Under the pieces are notes generated by a model. It saw nothing but the letters and a program-made list of their open reading frames with translations. It ran no database searches and had not been told where the DNA came from. A stretch of 64,000 nt of DNA, taken from the NCBI GenBank assembly GCA_017795105.1, contig CP051247.1, positions 1,984,001 through 2,048,000 on the forward strand, given 5' to 3'. Below, piece after piece: positions 1-10,988 of this stretch (position 1 is the stretch's first letter; the number at the start of each line of letters is the position of its first letter). The stretch is from Planctomycetaceae bacterium. Its GTDB lineage: Bacteria > Planctomycetota > Planctomycetia > Planctomycetales > Planctomycetaceae. The translations under genes and the position numbers were made by a program.

Positions 1-1
1 C

Positions 2-1651
2 CCGGCTGTGCCACCGGAAATTGTCCTGCTGCCTCGCTGGACTCGGGTTTCGATTTACGACATGTCGGCCTGGTCGCGAACAATCCTCGTGCCGTTGAGT
101 CTGCTCTGGGCGTACAAGCCGGTTCGCAAGTTGCCGGAACGGATGCAGATTGAAGAGCTGTTCGTCAAATCGGCTCGCAAGCTTTCGGTCTGCAACGACG
201 TGACTACCAAGATCGACAGCATGAGCTACAAGAGCCGGATTCCCTGGGCCTGGGTTTTCCGTCAGTTCGACTGGGCCTACAAAACGTTCGAACGTCTGGG
301 CACTCCCCCCTATCGTCAGAAGGCGATTCGCGTGGCCGCCGGGTGGATGCTCGAACGCTTCCAGAACAGCGATGGACTCGGCGCCATCTTCCCGCCGATC
401 GTCTGGTCGCTGGTCGGGCTGAAGTCGCTCGGCTTCGACGAAGATTCCCGCGAAGTTCAGGAAACCCGTCGGCATCTCGACGAGCTGATTCTGAAAGGCC
501 GTTCGAAGCGGCAGGCCGATCAGGAAACGATTCGTCTGCAGCCGTGCCATTCCCCGGTCTGGGATACCGCGATCGCGACCGTCGCCATGGCCGAAGCGGG
601 CGATGCCGCCTGCCGCAACAGCGTCGAAGCGGCTGCCACCTGGTTGCGTTCACAGGAAGTTCGTTCCTATGGCGACTGGAGCCTGTCGCATCGCATGGTC
701 GAACCAAGTGGGTGGTGCTTTGAGTACAACAACGAGTTCTATCCCGATGTCGATGACACCGCGATGGTCCTGATGGCCCTTTCCAAAAGCCTGCCAGACA
801 ATCTGAACGCCGACTGGCTGGCCGAGTTGGTCCCGCAGTCGGAATCACGAACCGAACCACGCCTGTCGACCATCGTCTCGGGCAAAGCGAATCATCTGCA
901 GGCGGCCATCGGCGATGTTTCGCGACTGCAGCCGAGTCTCGATTCCTTCCGACGCGGCGTCCAATGGCTCCTTTCGATGCAGTCGAAGAACGGCGGCTGG
1001 GGCGCCTTCGATTCCGATAACGATTTCGAACTGCTCACTCGCGTTCCGTTTGCCGATCACAACGCAATGATCGATCCGCCGACCCCGGATATCACTGCTC
1101 GCGTGCTGGAAGCCCTGGCGATGCTCGGCGTGAATCCGGAGCACACGGCGATCAAGCGAGCGATCAAGTTCATCTGGGAGCACCAGGAAGAGGACGGAAG
1201 CTGGCCGGGTCGCTGGGGTGTGAACTACATCTACGGAACCTGGCAGGTGCTCGTCGGACTGACCGACATTGGCATTCCGAAAGATGATCCACGCATCAAG
1301 CAGGCGGTCCGCTGGCTCAAGACGCATCAGCAGTCGAACGGCGGCTGGGGCGAAACGCCCCGGTCTTACGATGAGCCGGAGCTTCGCGGCACCGGAACGG
1401 TTACGCCGTCGCAAACGGCCTGGGCGCTGATGGGACTCATCTCCGCCGGCGAGGCCCGTTCAGCGGCTGTCAGCGATGGCATCCGTTACCTCATTGAAAC
1501 GCAACAGGCCGACGGAACCTGGGACGAGCCCGAATACACAGGGACAGGATTCCCGCGGGTCTTCTATTTACGTTATCACTATTATCGAGTCTACTTCCCT
1601 CTAATGGCGCTGGCTCGTTATCGACGGGCGACCTCGCCGATTGCCCGGTAG
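2..1651 (+). CDS. shc: Squalene-hopene cyclase, 3' part (5' end outside window)
   Basis: This terpene cyclase folds squalene into hopene, the first dedicated step of hopanoid lipid synthesis, as a monotopic membrane enzyme. The reading frame is open from base 2, so the start lies upstream of the window. The first residues already match the family block PPEIVLLPRW followed by YDMSAWSRT. The catalytic D-x-D-D-T-A motif (DVDDTA) is encoded at 746-763. QW-type repeats are visible, including GGWGAFDSDND, NGGWGETPRSY and QQADGTWDEPEYTGTGFP, and the protein ends in the usual aromatic YRVYFPLMALARYRR. The Asp-rich motif is the squalene-hopene type rather than the D-C-T-A-E of oxidosqualene cyclases. 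Function is well supported; only the N-terminal part is missing. Confidence 0.96.
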   Translation, partial: PAVPPEIVLLPRWTRVSIYDMSAWSRTILVPLSLLWAYKPVRKLPERMQIEELFVKSARKLSVCNDVTTKIDSMSYKSRIPWAWVFRQFDWAYKTFERLGTPPYRQKAIRVAAGWMLERFQNSDGLGAIFPPIVWSLVGLKSLGFDEDSREVQETRRHLDELILKGRSKRQADQETIRLQPCHSPVWDTAIATVAMAEAGDAACRNSVEAAATWLRSQEVRSYGDWSLSHRMVEPSGWCFEYNNEFYPDVDDTAMVLMALSKSLPDNLNADWLAELVPQSESRTEPRLSTIVSGKANHLQAAIGDVSRLQPSLDSFRRGVQWLLSMQSKNGGWGAFDSDNDFELLTRVPFADHNAMIDPPTPDITARVLEALAMLGVNPEHTAIKRAIKFIWEHQEEDGSWPGRWGVNYIYGTWQVLVGLTDIGIPKDDPRIKQAVRWLKTHQQSNGGWGETPRSYDEPELRGTGTVTPSQTAWALMGLISAGEARSAAVSDGIRYLIETQQADGTWDEPEYTGTGFPRVFYLRYHYYRVYFPLMALARYRRATSPIAR

Positions 1652-1690
1652 GACTGGTCCGGCCGCGGCTGCGATCCGATTCGCAATCTG

Positions 1691-2230
1691 ATGATCGATC
1701 ACTCGAAGTGTTGGCATGTCATCATGAAACAGATGCCCGGCCGGTTAGGAACTTTGAGAGCCCGCGACGTGATGTCGAACGACGTCCACGTTCTGCAGGA
1801 AACGACGACACTCACAGAAGCCACGGAGCAGTTAAAGACTTACAAGCACTCCGGGGCTCCGGTGGTCGACAGTCGCGGGAAACTGGTCGGAACGTTCTCA
1901 CTGCGCAATCTGACCGGCGTCAAACGCGGGAACTCTCAGGTTTCCCGGGCACTCTCTTCCAGTCTCGACTCGGCGATTCTGTCCGCTGAAGCCGTCGAGA
2001 AAATGATGCAGACCCAAATGGGTCAGGAGAAAGTCGCCGATCGGATGACCGAGAACCCGCCTTCGGTCACCGAGAACGCTTCGCTGATCGATGTCGCCCG
2101 ACTGATGTGCGACTTCCATACGCACCGAATTCCGGTCACCAACTCCCGCTTCGAACTGGTGGGCATCATCACCACGATGGACATCCTCGCCGCTCTGGTC
2201 CACACCGCCGATGAACTGGCCGAAGGGTAA
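1691..2230 (+). CDS. Protein with a pair of CBS domains
   Basis: A 179-residue protein that is almost entirely two CBS domains in tandem. The first begins near RARDVMSNDV and ends with KLVGTFSLRNL; the second begins with VADRMTENPPSV and ends with ELVGIITTMDIL. CBS pairs bind adenosine nucleotides or similar ligands and act as regulatory modules. Here no enzyme or channel domain is attached, so it is a stand-alone sensor of unknown partner. It follows shc by about 40 bases on the same strand and may be co-transcribed. An internal ATG at 1724 (MKQMPGRL) is an equally plausible start, because neither site has a clear ribosome binding site. Confidence 0.85.
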   Translation: MIDHSKCWHVIMKQMPGRLGTLRARDVMSNDVHVLQETTTLTEATEQLKTYKHSGAPVVDSRGKLVGTFSLRNLTGVKRGNSQVSRALSSSLDSAILSAEAVEKMMQTQMGQEKVADRMTENPPSVTENASLIDVARLMCDFHTHRIPVTNSRFELVGIITTMDILAALVHTADELAEG

Positions 2231-2242
2231 TCCCACCCCAAC

Positions 2243-2395
2243 CCGAAACGTGAGTGAGGGATTCTCCCCAGCAGAAGAGTAGGCTGGGATAGCCGTGAGG
2301 CGTATCCCAGCGCATGCGTGTTCCGTGCAGAGATGCGGTTGCCCCCGCCCGAACCGGGAGGTTGCCACCCAGACGCACGCGTCTGGGCCATCCCC
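2243..2395. repeat. Mosaic of partial intergenic repeats
   Basis: The gap after the CBS gene starts with fragments of repeat families found elsewhere in the window. CCGAAACGTGAGTGAGGG (2243-2260) recurs near 16.2 and 30.1-30.4 kb. A hairpin CTGGGATA...TATCCCAG (2284-2310) recurs at 30157-30180 and in part near 48540. The palindromic arm CAGACGCACGCGTCTG, about 2365-2390, recurs at 48807-48965. No gene is supported here. Confidence 0.7.
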
Positions 2396-2426
2396 AGTGC
2401 CGGGTGTTGTTCGCGAGGCTGACGTC

Positions 2427-2572
2427 GGCACGGGCAGGTGACGAAGTCACAGGAAGCCGCGCCAGGGATGGGATCTCTTCAAGACCGGATGATTTCTCTT
2501 CATGAAACGCGGATGGCGCCGTCTCTTGTCGCTGGCGCGACCCGCCCGCTGAGGCGGACGGGCCACCCGTCC
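2427..2572. repeat. Dispersed inverted-repeat element, first copy
   Basis: About 146 bp, alignable by eye with 48587-48742. Shared blocks are GGCACGGGC, GGTGACGAAGTCACA, CGCGGATGGCGC, TGTCGCT and GCGACCCGCCCGCT, then GGACGGGCCACCC. In the other copy the two ends are inverted repeats of each other. Here the outermost left arm is replaced by unrelated sequence. The rest of the gap (2573-2923) shows no gene or recognisable site and is probably the leader of the next gene. Confidence 0.75.
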
Positions 2573-2923
2573 AATCCGTCTGTCAGCGAATCTCAACTCT
2601 GAGGGGGAGACAAATTTCTGGCCAGCGCCGAAACTCTGACTGACTCGCGGGGTTTCTTCACAGAGAGCCTTGGTGGGGACGGTATGCGCCGCGAGAATGG
2701 CGGTGAACACGGTCGGTTTCTTGAGGCGACCACGGATGGGCCACGGTGATCGTGGGATCTCGCTACAGAGGGCCGGCGGAACCGGAACAACCGACACAAA
2801 TCCTCAGAATCCCTTGGCTTAGCGGTTTCTGACCTGAGTCGCCTCGCAGTCGCGTCGATACAACTGGGTGTCGTGGCTGGACTGCTCCGCACTCGTTAGA
2901 CTCAAAGACCCGTGGTATCGATT

Positions 2924-5900
2924 ATGCCGATCCGACCATTTCTGCTGACTTGCTCAATCGTACTGGGAGCACTCTTCGGCGTCTCCGTGACGAACTCCCT
3001 CGCTCAGCCGCCGGCCAGCGAGTCTACTCCCGCGCCTGCAGCCAGCAGCAGCGAACCACCGGCTCCGGAATCGACCTCGGAGCCTCCAGTGGCGCCGCAA
3101 CCGCAGGCGGCTCCTGCAATGCCGGCTGAGGAAATCGGCATTGATGACTTCTTTGGTCTGTTTGACGAGGGAAGTCCATCGCAGCCTGCTCCGAACGCTC
3201 CCATGGCTCCTCAGGAACCGAGCGAGGCAACCACTGCGAAAGACGAGGGGGCCGCGTCTGGCCCGGCCGAGACGTTGCAGTTCAACTTTCGTTATGCCTC
3301 CTGGGAAGATGTCCTTCGCACCCTGGCCGATGTCGCCGGACTGACACTCGACATGCAGACGACCCCGCCGGGGACGTTTTCGTACTTCGACAAGTCTCCG
3401 AAAACACCATCCGAAGCGATCGACATTCTCAACGGTTATCTGATTCAGCGGGGCTATCTGCTGGTTCGACAGAACAACTTTCTCATCGTCGCCAACATCA
3501 GCAATGGCATCCCGGCGACATTGATTCCGACCATTGATCTCGAAGAGCTCGACGATCGCGGCAACAATGAACTCGTGCGAGTTGTCTTCAATCTGGAAGA
3601 CCTGCGAGCAGAAGACCTCGCTGAAGATGTCCGAAGTCAGCTCGGGCCGCATGGCGAAGTAACGCCGCTCGGCACCACCAACCGTCTGATCGTGACGGGA
3701 ATGACGAACAATATTCGCCGCGTCGATCGGCTGCTGCAGGGGTCTCGACTCGCGGCCGGAGCCGGCGATTTGACCTTCCGCGCGTTCATTCTTGAGCACA
3801 TTCCCGCAGCCGATGCCGAACCGACCATCCGCGCTCTGCTCGGCGTGAACAACTCGCTGGAACAGTCGAGCGGAGGAAGCGGACGCAGCAGTCGGGGCTC
3901 CGATCCCCGGCAACAGTTCATGGAAATGATGGCCGCCCGAATGCGTGGCGGTGACGGACGCGATAGCTCTCGTGGCGACCGCGGCCGGGGCGATTCAGGC
4001 TCTTCCGGCTCGACTGGCGGAGGAGAGGGAACCGCTCGAATCACCATCGACGAGCGAACCAATAGTCTGCTCGTTGCGGCCCGGCCGGCTGACCTGATGA
4101 TTGTCGAGCAGGCCATCAAGCAGATCGATCTTCCCGCGAAGGACGGACGATCGGCATTTGAAGACCGTGGCGGTCCCGTGCTACGCGTTTACGAACTCGA
4201 CGATGCCGAACTCGATGAGATCGCCGAAACCATCATGGCAATGGTTCCCGGCGTGATGATCAACGAAGACGACCGAGCCGATGCCCTGCACGTGATCGCG
4301 ACCGAGTCAAAACAGCGGGAAGTGAAAGAGCTGATCGACATGATCGCCAACAAGGGGCCCGGACTCGAAATCGGGCTCGTGCCGCTGTTCAATCTCGATC
4401 CCGACTGGACCACGGTCACGCTGCAGAACATGTTCGCGGGCGAGAACCCGGCTCCAGTCATCCAGCCTGATCTCTACGGCCAGAACCTTGTTGTTCGAGG
4501 CAACGCCGATCATCTGCTCCAGGTCAAAGGGCTTGTGCTGCAGTTGACTCAGGCGGCCGGCAATCAGGGAAGCATCCCCGGCGTGACCTCCGGCCCGGTG
4601 CGACAGATTCCTCTCGGCGGACTTGATCCTGCTGATCTGCTGCCGACTTTACAGCAGATGTGGAGATCGAGCGGCCGCCCTGCTCTGGAGATCAACCGTC
4701 CGGGAGAAGAACCGCCGGCACGCCCGCAAACGAAGCCGGAGCCTCCCTCCGTCGATGAGAACTCAACCGATTACCGCTCGAACGTCACGCCGACAATTCC
4801 GGTTCTGTTTCAGACAGGAGACTCCTCGGGGGAAGACGCACGGGGTGAAGAACCCCAGGGGGGTGTCACCACTTCCAGGGACGAACCGACTGACGCAGCC
4901 GAACAGGCACCGGTAAACCCCGAAGGCCCTTCGCTCACGATCGTCGGCGATCAGCTGATTATCTCCAGTGAAAACGAAGCCGACTTGGATGCTCTTCAGC
5001 GGATGCTCACCATGCTGGTGCAGCAGATGGCCAACAAGACCAAATGGACCGTCATCTATCTGCGCGCCTCGGAAGCGGAAGCGACTGCGGAGATGTTGCG
5101 GCAGCTGTTTGCCGATATCGAAGTCACCAGCAGCAGCGCCACGTCATCGGTGCTGAGCTTCGGCCGCAGCTCCACGCCCGCGCCGGCCCCAGTGACCACA
5201 ACACAGCCGGTCAGGGTCATTCCCGAAACCCGCAGTAATGCCCTGTATATCACCGGTCCCGCCGATCGGATTCGCGAAATCGAAGAAGTCCTGCAGATCC
5301 TCGACCGGACCGACCTGCCGGAATCGCTCCGCGATCGGGTCGCCCGTACGATTCCGGTGCACTACGCCAGCGTGGAAGATGTTGCTGAAGTGCTGAACGA
5401 CATCTATGTCGATCGGCTGCCGCAGCAGTCTCAAAGTCGCCGCGGCGGTTTCGGAGGCGGAGACAACGACTCCAGCACGACACTGGTCGCCGGTGAACTC
5501 ACCATTGGCGTTGATGCTAACACGAGTCAGATCATCGTCTCGTCGAACGAATCCCTCTTCCGCGAAATTGAGGAACTGGTTCAGTCACTCGACGAATCGG
5601 CTCGGGAAGCTCGTCGAACGGTTCGCATTATCAGTCTCGACTATGCCGATGCCGATGACGTCCAGAGCACGCTGGGGACTTTGCTGCCGAAGGTCACCTT
5701 CTCGGCCAGTTCGTCATCGAATCGAGTCAGTTCTTCTCGAAGCGGTTCCTCACGAGATTCTTCGCCGGGTGGATCCGGCTCGCCCTTCGGTTCGCGGGAT
5801 TCCGGGGATCGTTCCGAATCCGGCGATGATTCGCGGCGGCGATTCTTCGAAGAGATGATGCGTCGTCGTTCGGAAGGGGGCGGAGGAGATCGGGGCGGCG

Positions 5901-5971
5901 ACCGAGGGGGCGATCGCGGTGGGAGATCCCCATTCGGCGGGGGTGGCTTCCGCGGATTCGGCCGGGACTAA
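2924..5971 (+). CDS. Exported secretin-like protein of repeated NolW/N-type domains
   Basis: A protein of about 1,015 residues with an N-terminal signal peptide (MPIRPFLLTCSIVLGALFGV, Ala-Gln exit), then a Pro/Ala/Glu-rich linker. At least six units resemble secretin N1/NolW domains, each with a core like NRLIVTG, TNSLLVAARPADLMIVEQAI, SNALYITGPADRIREIEEV or TSQIIVSSNESLFREIEELV (about nt 3680, 4050, 4276, 4948, 5227, 5518). Such domains line the periplasmic channel of type II/III secretins. I see no C-terminal secretin barrel or its VPxLGxIP-type signature; the protein ends in Ser- and Arg-Gly-Gly-rich sequence. ATG 2924 is preferred over the upstream GTG 2912 because it gives a clean signal peptide. 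The gspE-like gene follows 24 bp later, suggesting a shared secretion or pilus role. Confidence 0.85.
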   Translation: MPIRPFLLTCSIVLGALFGVSVTNSLAQPPASESTPAPAASSSEPPAPESTSEPPVAPQPQAAPAMPAEEIGIDDFFGLFDEGSPSQPAPNAPMAPQEPSEATTAKDEGAASGPAETLQFNFRYASWEDVLRTLADVAGLTLDMQTTPPGTFSYFDKSPKTPSEAIDILNGYLIQRGYLLVRQNNFLIVANISNGIPATLIPTIDLEELDDRGNNELVRVVFNLEDLRAEDLAEDVRSQLGPHGEVTPLGTTNRLIVTGMTNNIRRVDRLLQGSRLAAGAGDLTFRAFILEHIPAADAEPTIRALLGVNNSLEQSSGGSGRSSRGSDPRQQFMEMMAARMRGGDGRDSSRGDRGRGDSGSSGSTGGGEGTARITIDERTNSLLVAARPADLMIVEQAIKQIDLPAKDGRSAFEDRGGPVLRVYELDDAELDEIAETIMAMVPGVMINEDDRADALHVIATESKQREVKELIDMIANKGPGLEIGLVPLFNLDPDWTTVTLQNMFAGENPAPVIQPDLYGQNLVVRGNADHLLQVKGLVLQLTQAAGNQGSIPGVTSGPVRQIPLGGLDPADLLPTLQQMWRSSGRPALEINRPGEEPPARPQTKPEPPSVDENSTDYRSNVTPTIPVLFQTGDSSGEDARGEEPQGGVTTSRDEPTDAAEQAPVNPEGPSLTIVGDQLIISSENEADLDALQRMLTMLVQQMANKTKWTVIYLRASEAEATAEMLRQLFADIEVTSSSATSSVLSFGRSSTPAPAPVTTTQPVRVIPETRSNALYITGPADRIREIEEVLQILDRTDLPESLRDRVARTIPVHYASVEDVAEVLNDIYVDRLPQQSQSRRGGFGGGDNDSSTTLVAGELTIGVDANTSQIIVSSNESLFREIEELVQSLDESAREARRTVRIISLDYADADDVQSTLGTLLPKVTFSASSSSNRVSSSRSGSSRDSSPGGSGSPFGSRDSGDRSESGDDSRRRFFEEMMRRRSEGGGGDRGGDRGGDRGGRSPFGGGGFRGFGRD

Positions 5972-5995
5972 TTCGCAGCTTCGATTGAAAACGTC

Positions 5996-7687
<1,692 letters not shown>

Positions 7688-7848
7688 GTCGTTCCGTTAC
7701 GCTGGCCTCTTCATCCCAGCGTATTAGACACTGGCAGAGCCAGTGGCACATGGCGGCGGCCTTCGTAAGGCACGGACGTTTGCATCTCGGATGAGGTGAC
7801 TCAACAATATCGCAACGACTCCTACTCCCTCCAACGGAAGGCGATCGA

Positions 7849-9009
7849 ATGCGATTCCCCCTGCTGTCCCTCCTCTGCCTCGCCTCGCTCTCGTTTTGCT
7901 CCACTCCCATCACGGCTCAAACTCCAACGCTCGAGAGCCGGATACAATCGCCGTCTGATTCCTGGGATGAGATCTCAGAGCATTTCGACGTCCCCGAAAA
8001 GTATGAGGATCAGCGGGGCGAGTACCGAAGTCCACTCCAGTTCAATGACGGAACATCCGTCAAAACGCCCGCGGACTGGGCGAAACGTCGTGAAGAGATC
8101 CGTACCGACTGGCACGAACTCATGGGCGAGTGGCCGGAGGTGATCACCAATCCGGAAGTCGAGATTCTCGAAACGACTGAACGGGATGGATTCACTCAAC
8201 ACAAGATTCGCTTTCGCTGGCTGCCGAATCAGCACACGACAGGCTATCTGCTGATTCCTGACGACGGTGACACCCCGAAGCCGGCTGTCGTGACGGTGTA
8301 TTACGAGCCGGAAACGGCCATCGGAGAGGGAAAGGAACTTCGTGACTTCGCGTATCAACTGGCGAAACGTGGCTTCGTGACCCTTTCCATCGGCACCACG
8401 GAAACGACGAACGCCCGGACTTATTCGCTGTACTATCCGAGACTGAACGAAGCTGAAGTGCAGCCGCTTTCGCTACTCGGTTATGCCGCGGCCAATGCCT
8501 GGCATGTCCTGGCGAAACGACCGGAAGTCGACTCCGAACGAATCGGTATCGTCGGCCATTCCTACGGCGGCAAATGGGCGATGTTCGCCTCGTGTCTGTT
8601 CGACAAGTTCGCCTGTGCGGCGTGGTCCGACCCCGGCATCGTGTTCGACGATCGACCCGACGTGAATTACTGGGAGCCGTGGTATCTGGGGTATCATCCC
8701 CAACCGTGGCGGAAGCGGGGCATCATTACCGAGGACAATCCCGCGCAGGGGCTGTATCTGGAACTGCTTGAAGCCGGACGCGATCTGCACGAACTGCACG
8801 CGTTGATGGCTCCGCGACCGTTCCTCGTCAGCGGCGGCTCGGAAGACCCTCCCCACCGGTGGACTCCACTCAATCACACGATCGAAGTCAACCGCGTCCT
8901 CGGCTACGAAAACCGCGTCGGGATGACCAACCGCCCCGACCACAGCCCGAACGAAGAATCCAACGCGGCCATCTACAACTTCTTCGAACACTTCCTGCAG
9001 CCGGAGTGA
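7849..9009 (+). CDS. Exported alpha/beta hydrolase (acetyl-xylan-esterase-like)
   Basis: A 386-residue protein with a signal peptide (MRFPLLSLLCLASLSF... ending near ITAQ), so it acts outside the cytoplasm. The alpha/beta-hydrolase fold is shown by the nucleophile elbow GHSYGG and a late acid/His region (FLVSGGSEDPPHRW, then RPDHSPNE). Planctomycetes carry many such secreted esterase or dienelactone-hydrolase-like proteins, usually linked to polysaccharide breakdown; the substrate cannot be read here. A GGAAGG ribosome binding site lies about 8 bases before the ATG. The gene is flanked by intergenic sequence and looks monocistronic. Confidence 0.85.
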   Translation: MRFPLLSLLCLASLSFCSTPITAQTPTLESRIQSPSDSWDEISEHFDVPEKYEDQRGEYRSPLQFNDGTSVKTPADWAKRREEIRTDWHELMGEWPEVITNPEVEILETTERDGFTQHKIRFRWLPNQHTTGYLLIPDDGDTPKPAVVTVYYEPETAIGEGKELRDFAYQLAKRGFVTLSIGTTETTNARTYSLYYPRLNEAEVQPLSLLGYAAANAWHVLAKRPEVDSERIGIVGHSYGGKWAMFASCLFDKFACAAWSDPGIVFDDRPDVNYWEPWYLGYHPQPWRKRGIITEDNPAQGLYLELLEAGRDLHELHALMAPRPFLVSGGSEDPPHRWTPLNHTIEVNRVLGYENRVGMTNRPDHSPNEESNAAIYNFFEHFLQPE

Positions 9010-9013
9010 TTGT

Positions 9014-9166
<153 letters not shown>

Positions 9167-9240
9167 CTCAACTCCATATCCACCACAGTAGACTATGTCT
9201 CAGCTGACCACAGACAGTTTACGTGAGTGGTGCGTGGATT

Positions 9241-9264
9241 CCGCGTCCGCACAGCGGACCCTAC
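9241..9264. repeat. Solo arm of the GCGTCCGCACAGCGGACC repeat
   Basis: One arm of the element whose complete two-armed copy is at 43079-43214, followed here by CTACTGGG. A shorter fragment (GCACAGCGGACCCTAC) is at 55122-55137. It lies just beyond the 3' end of the minus-strand PLP decarboxylase gene. Confidence 0.7.
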
Positions 9265-9282
9265 TGGGTATCGACGGAGACA

Positions 9283-10758
9283 CTACTTGTGATTGTCGAT
9301 GAAGCGGAAGATGCGTTCGACGTCGGCTTTGGTTGTGTAGGGATTGAGGATGACCGCTTTGAGCCAGCGGGACTCGCGGAAGTGCGGCAACGAAAAAAAC
9401 GTTTCGTCTTCTTTGAGAAGTCGCTCCTGCAGACGGGCGTTGGCTTTGCCGAGTGAGATCTCGTCGGCTCCGTAGCGGCGATCGCGGAAGCAGAAGATAT
9501 TCATATCGGGCGTGGAGGCGAGTTCCAGAAACGGCCGCTGGCGAATCTGCTCAAGGAACAGTTCGGTCAGGTCGTAACTGTGGTTGACCAGCGTTTCGAG
9601 TCCGCTGCGGCCGAACTGAAGGAGCGTCAGCCACCATTTGGCGATGTCGGGAGCCCGCGTTCCCTGCACGCCCCATTCGCCGAGATTGGGTTCCCCCTCG
9701 GCTTCATTGAGACTCATATACGGAGCGGCGATCCGGAAGTGTCGATCGAGCACCTGCTCGTCGCGGAACATGACCAGTGCGCAGGCTTTGGTCACATAGC
9801 ACCACTTCTGCGGATTGAACGTGATCGAATCGGCTCGTTCGATGCCGGCCAAACGCGGCCGATGCTGGTCGCTGAAGATGATCGCGCCGCCGTAACTGGC
9901 ATCGACGTGAAACCAGAGATTGTTCTGCTGACAGATCTCGGCCACTTCAGGAAGTGGATCGATATTGCCAGTCACCGTCGTCCCGGCTGTGGCGACGACG
10001 GCAAACGGATCCTGTCCGTTCTTGCGGGCCATCTGCACCGCTTTGTTGAGAGCCTCTGCGGACATGCGGTTGTTGGCGTCGACGTGAATCGGAATGACGG
10101 CGCTTGTGCCGAGGCCGAGAATCATCGCCGCTTTTTGAATCGAGCTGTGACACAGTTCCGATGCGAACAGAACCGGCTGCTTCTTCAGGGCGCTCAGTCC
10201 GGTGCGGTGAATATCGAAATGACTGTTCCGAGCCAGCGTCAGGGCCTGAAGATTACAGAGGGTGCCGCCGCTCTGAAGCATCCCGCCAGCAGTTTTCGGC
10301 AGCCCGAACAGCCCGGCCAGTTCACGCAGCAGTCGCTGTTCGAGATCGGAAAAGATGGGCGACATCTCGCGGCTAAGCATATTGTTGTTCACAGCCGCGG
10401 TAATCAGCGAGGCCATTACGGAACTGACCGAGGCCAGCGGATCCATGTGGCCGAGATAGCGGGGATGAGCCGGATTCATGGAGCCGCGAACAAGATCGCG
10501 ACAGGCCTGCAACAGATCGGCCTCGGCCACGGGACGGTCAGGAATCAGCATCCCCGGATCAACTTTGGTTCCCTGCAGCGGAACCGGCGGCAGCGAGACG
10601 GGATCGGTCAGCTCGCCGGTTAGAAGGTCGACGGTTTGATGGAGCAGCTGCCGGACTTCCGTCAGATTCGCTCCACTGGGGTCGAGGAACCAGGAGCCGA
10701 AACCAGCAGGGGTCGCACGCGGGGCGGGGGCAGAAGAGCGGGCAGTCAGATCACTCAC
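9283..10758 (-). CDS. PLP-dependent group II decarboxylase / aminotransferase-like protein
   Basis: A 491-residue cytoplasmic enzyme of the pyridoxal-phosphate fold type I, group II decarboxylase family (related to diaminobutyrate, glutamate and aromatic amino acid decarboxylases). Seen: the substrate/PLP region SGGTLCNLQAL, the cofactor Asp in WFHVDASYGGA, and the Schiff-base lysine in NPQKW. The classical family has His before this Lys; the Gln here marks a distinct subfamily often named only 'aspartate aminotransferase family'. The amino acid substrate cannot be assigned. It is divergent from the SMP-30 gene across 230 bp, which must hold both promoters. Confidence 0.85.
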   Translation of the reverse strand: MSDLTARSSAPAPRATPAGFGSWFLDPSGANLTEVRQLLHQTVDLLTGELTDPVSLPPVPLQGTKVDPGMLIPDRPVAEADLLQACRDLVRGSMNPAHPRYLGHMDPLASVSSVMASLITAAVNNNMLSREMSPIFSDLEQRLLRELAGLFGLPKTAGGMLQSGGTLCNLQALTLARNSHFDIHRTGLSALKKQPVLFASELCHSSIQKAAMILGLGTSAVIPIHVDANNRMSAEALNKAVQMARKNGQDPFAVVATAGTTVTGNIDPLPEVAEICQQNNLWFHVDASYGGAIIFSDQHRPRLAGIERADSITFNPQKWCYVTKACALVMFRDEQVLDRHFRIAAPYMSLNEAEGEPNLGEWGVQGTRAPDIAKWWLTLLQFGRSGLETLVNHSYDLTELFLEQIRQRPFLELASTPDMNIFCFRDRRYGADEISLGKANARLQERLLKEDETFFSLPHFRESRWLKAVILNPYTTKADVERIFRFIDNHK

Positions 10759-10988
10759 GCGGGGTCAGGTCCGTGGGAAAATCAGTCGGAAACAGTTGGG
10801 ACGTTGAAAATCGAGTCTGCTTTGTTAACAATCTGGGTTCTCTCGATCTGTTGCGAAGTCTATCCGAATCGACGCGAAATGACAGGTCCGCACCCGTTCG
10901 CTCAAGCGGTTTTCGCGGCCCTGCCCCATTTTCTCCCCGAAAAGGTAACAAGCGCAACCTGTTCTCATGCACAAACTGCGAGGAACCG

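Noticed and set aside
2447..2892. Minus-strand frames of about 100 codons in the gap before the secretin-like gene
   Set aside because: They overlap the dispersed repeat, have no start-site signal and no family resemblance.
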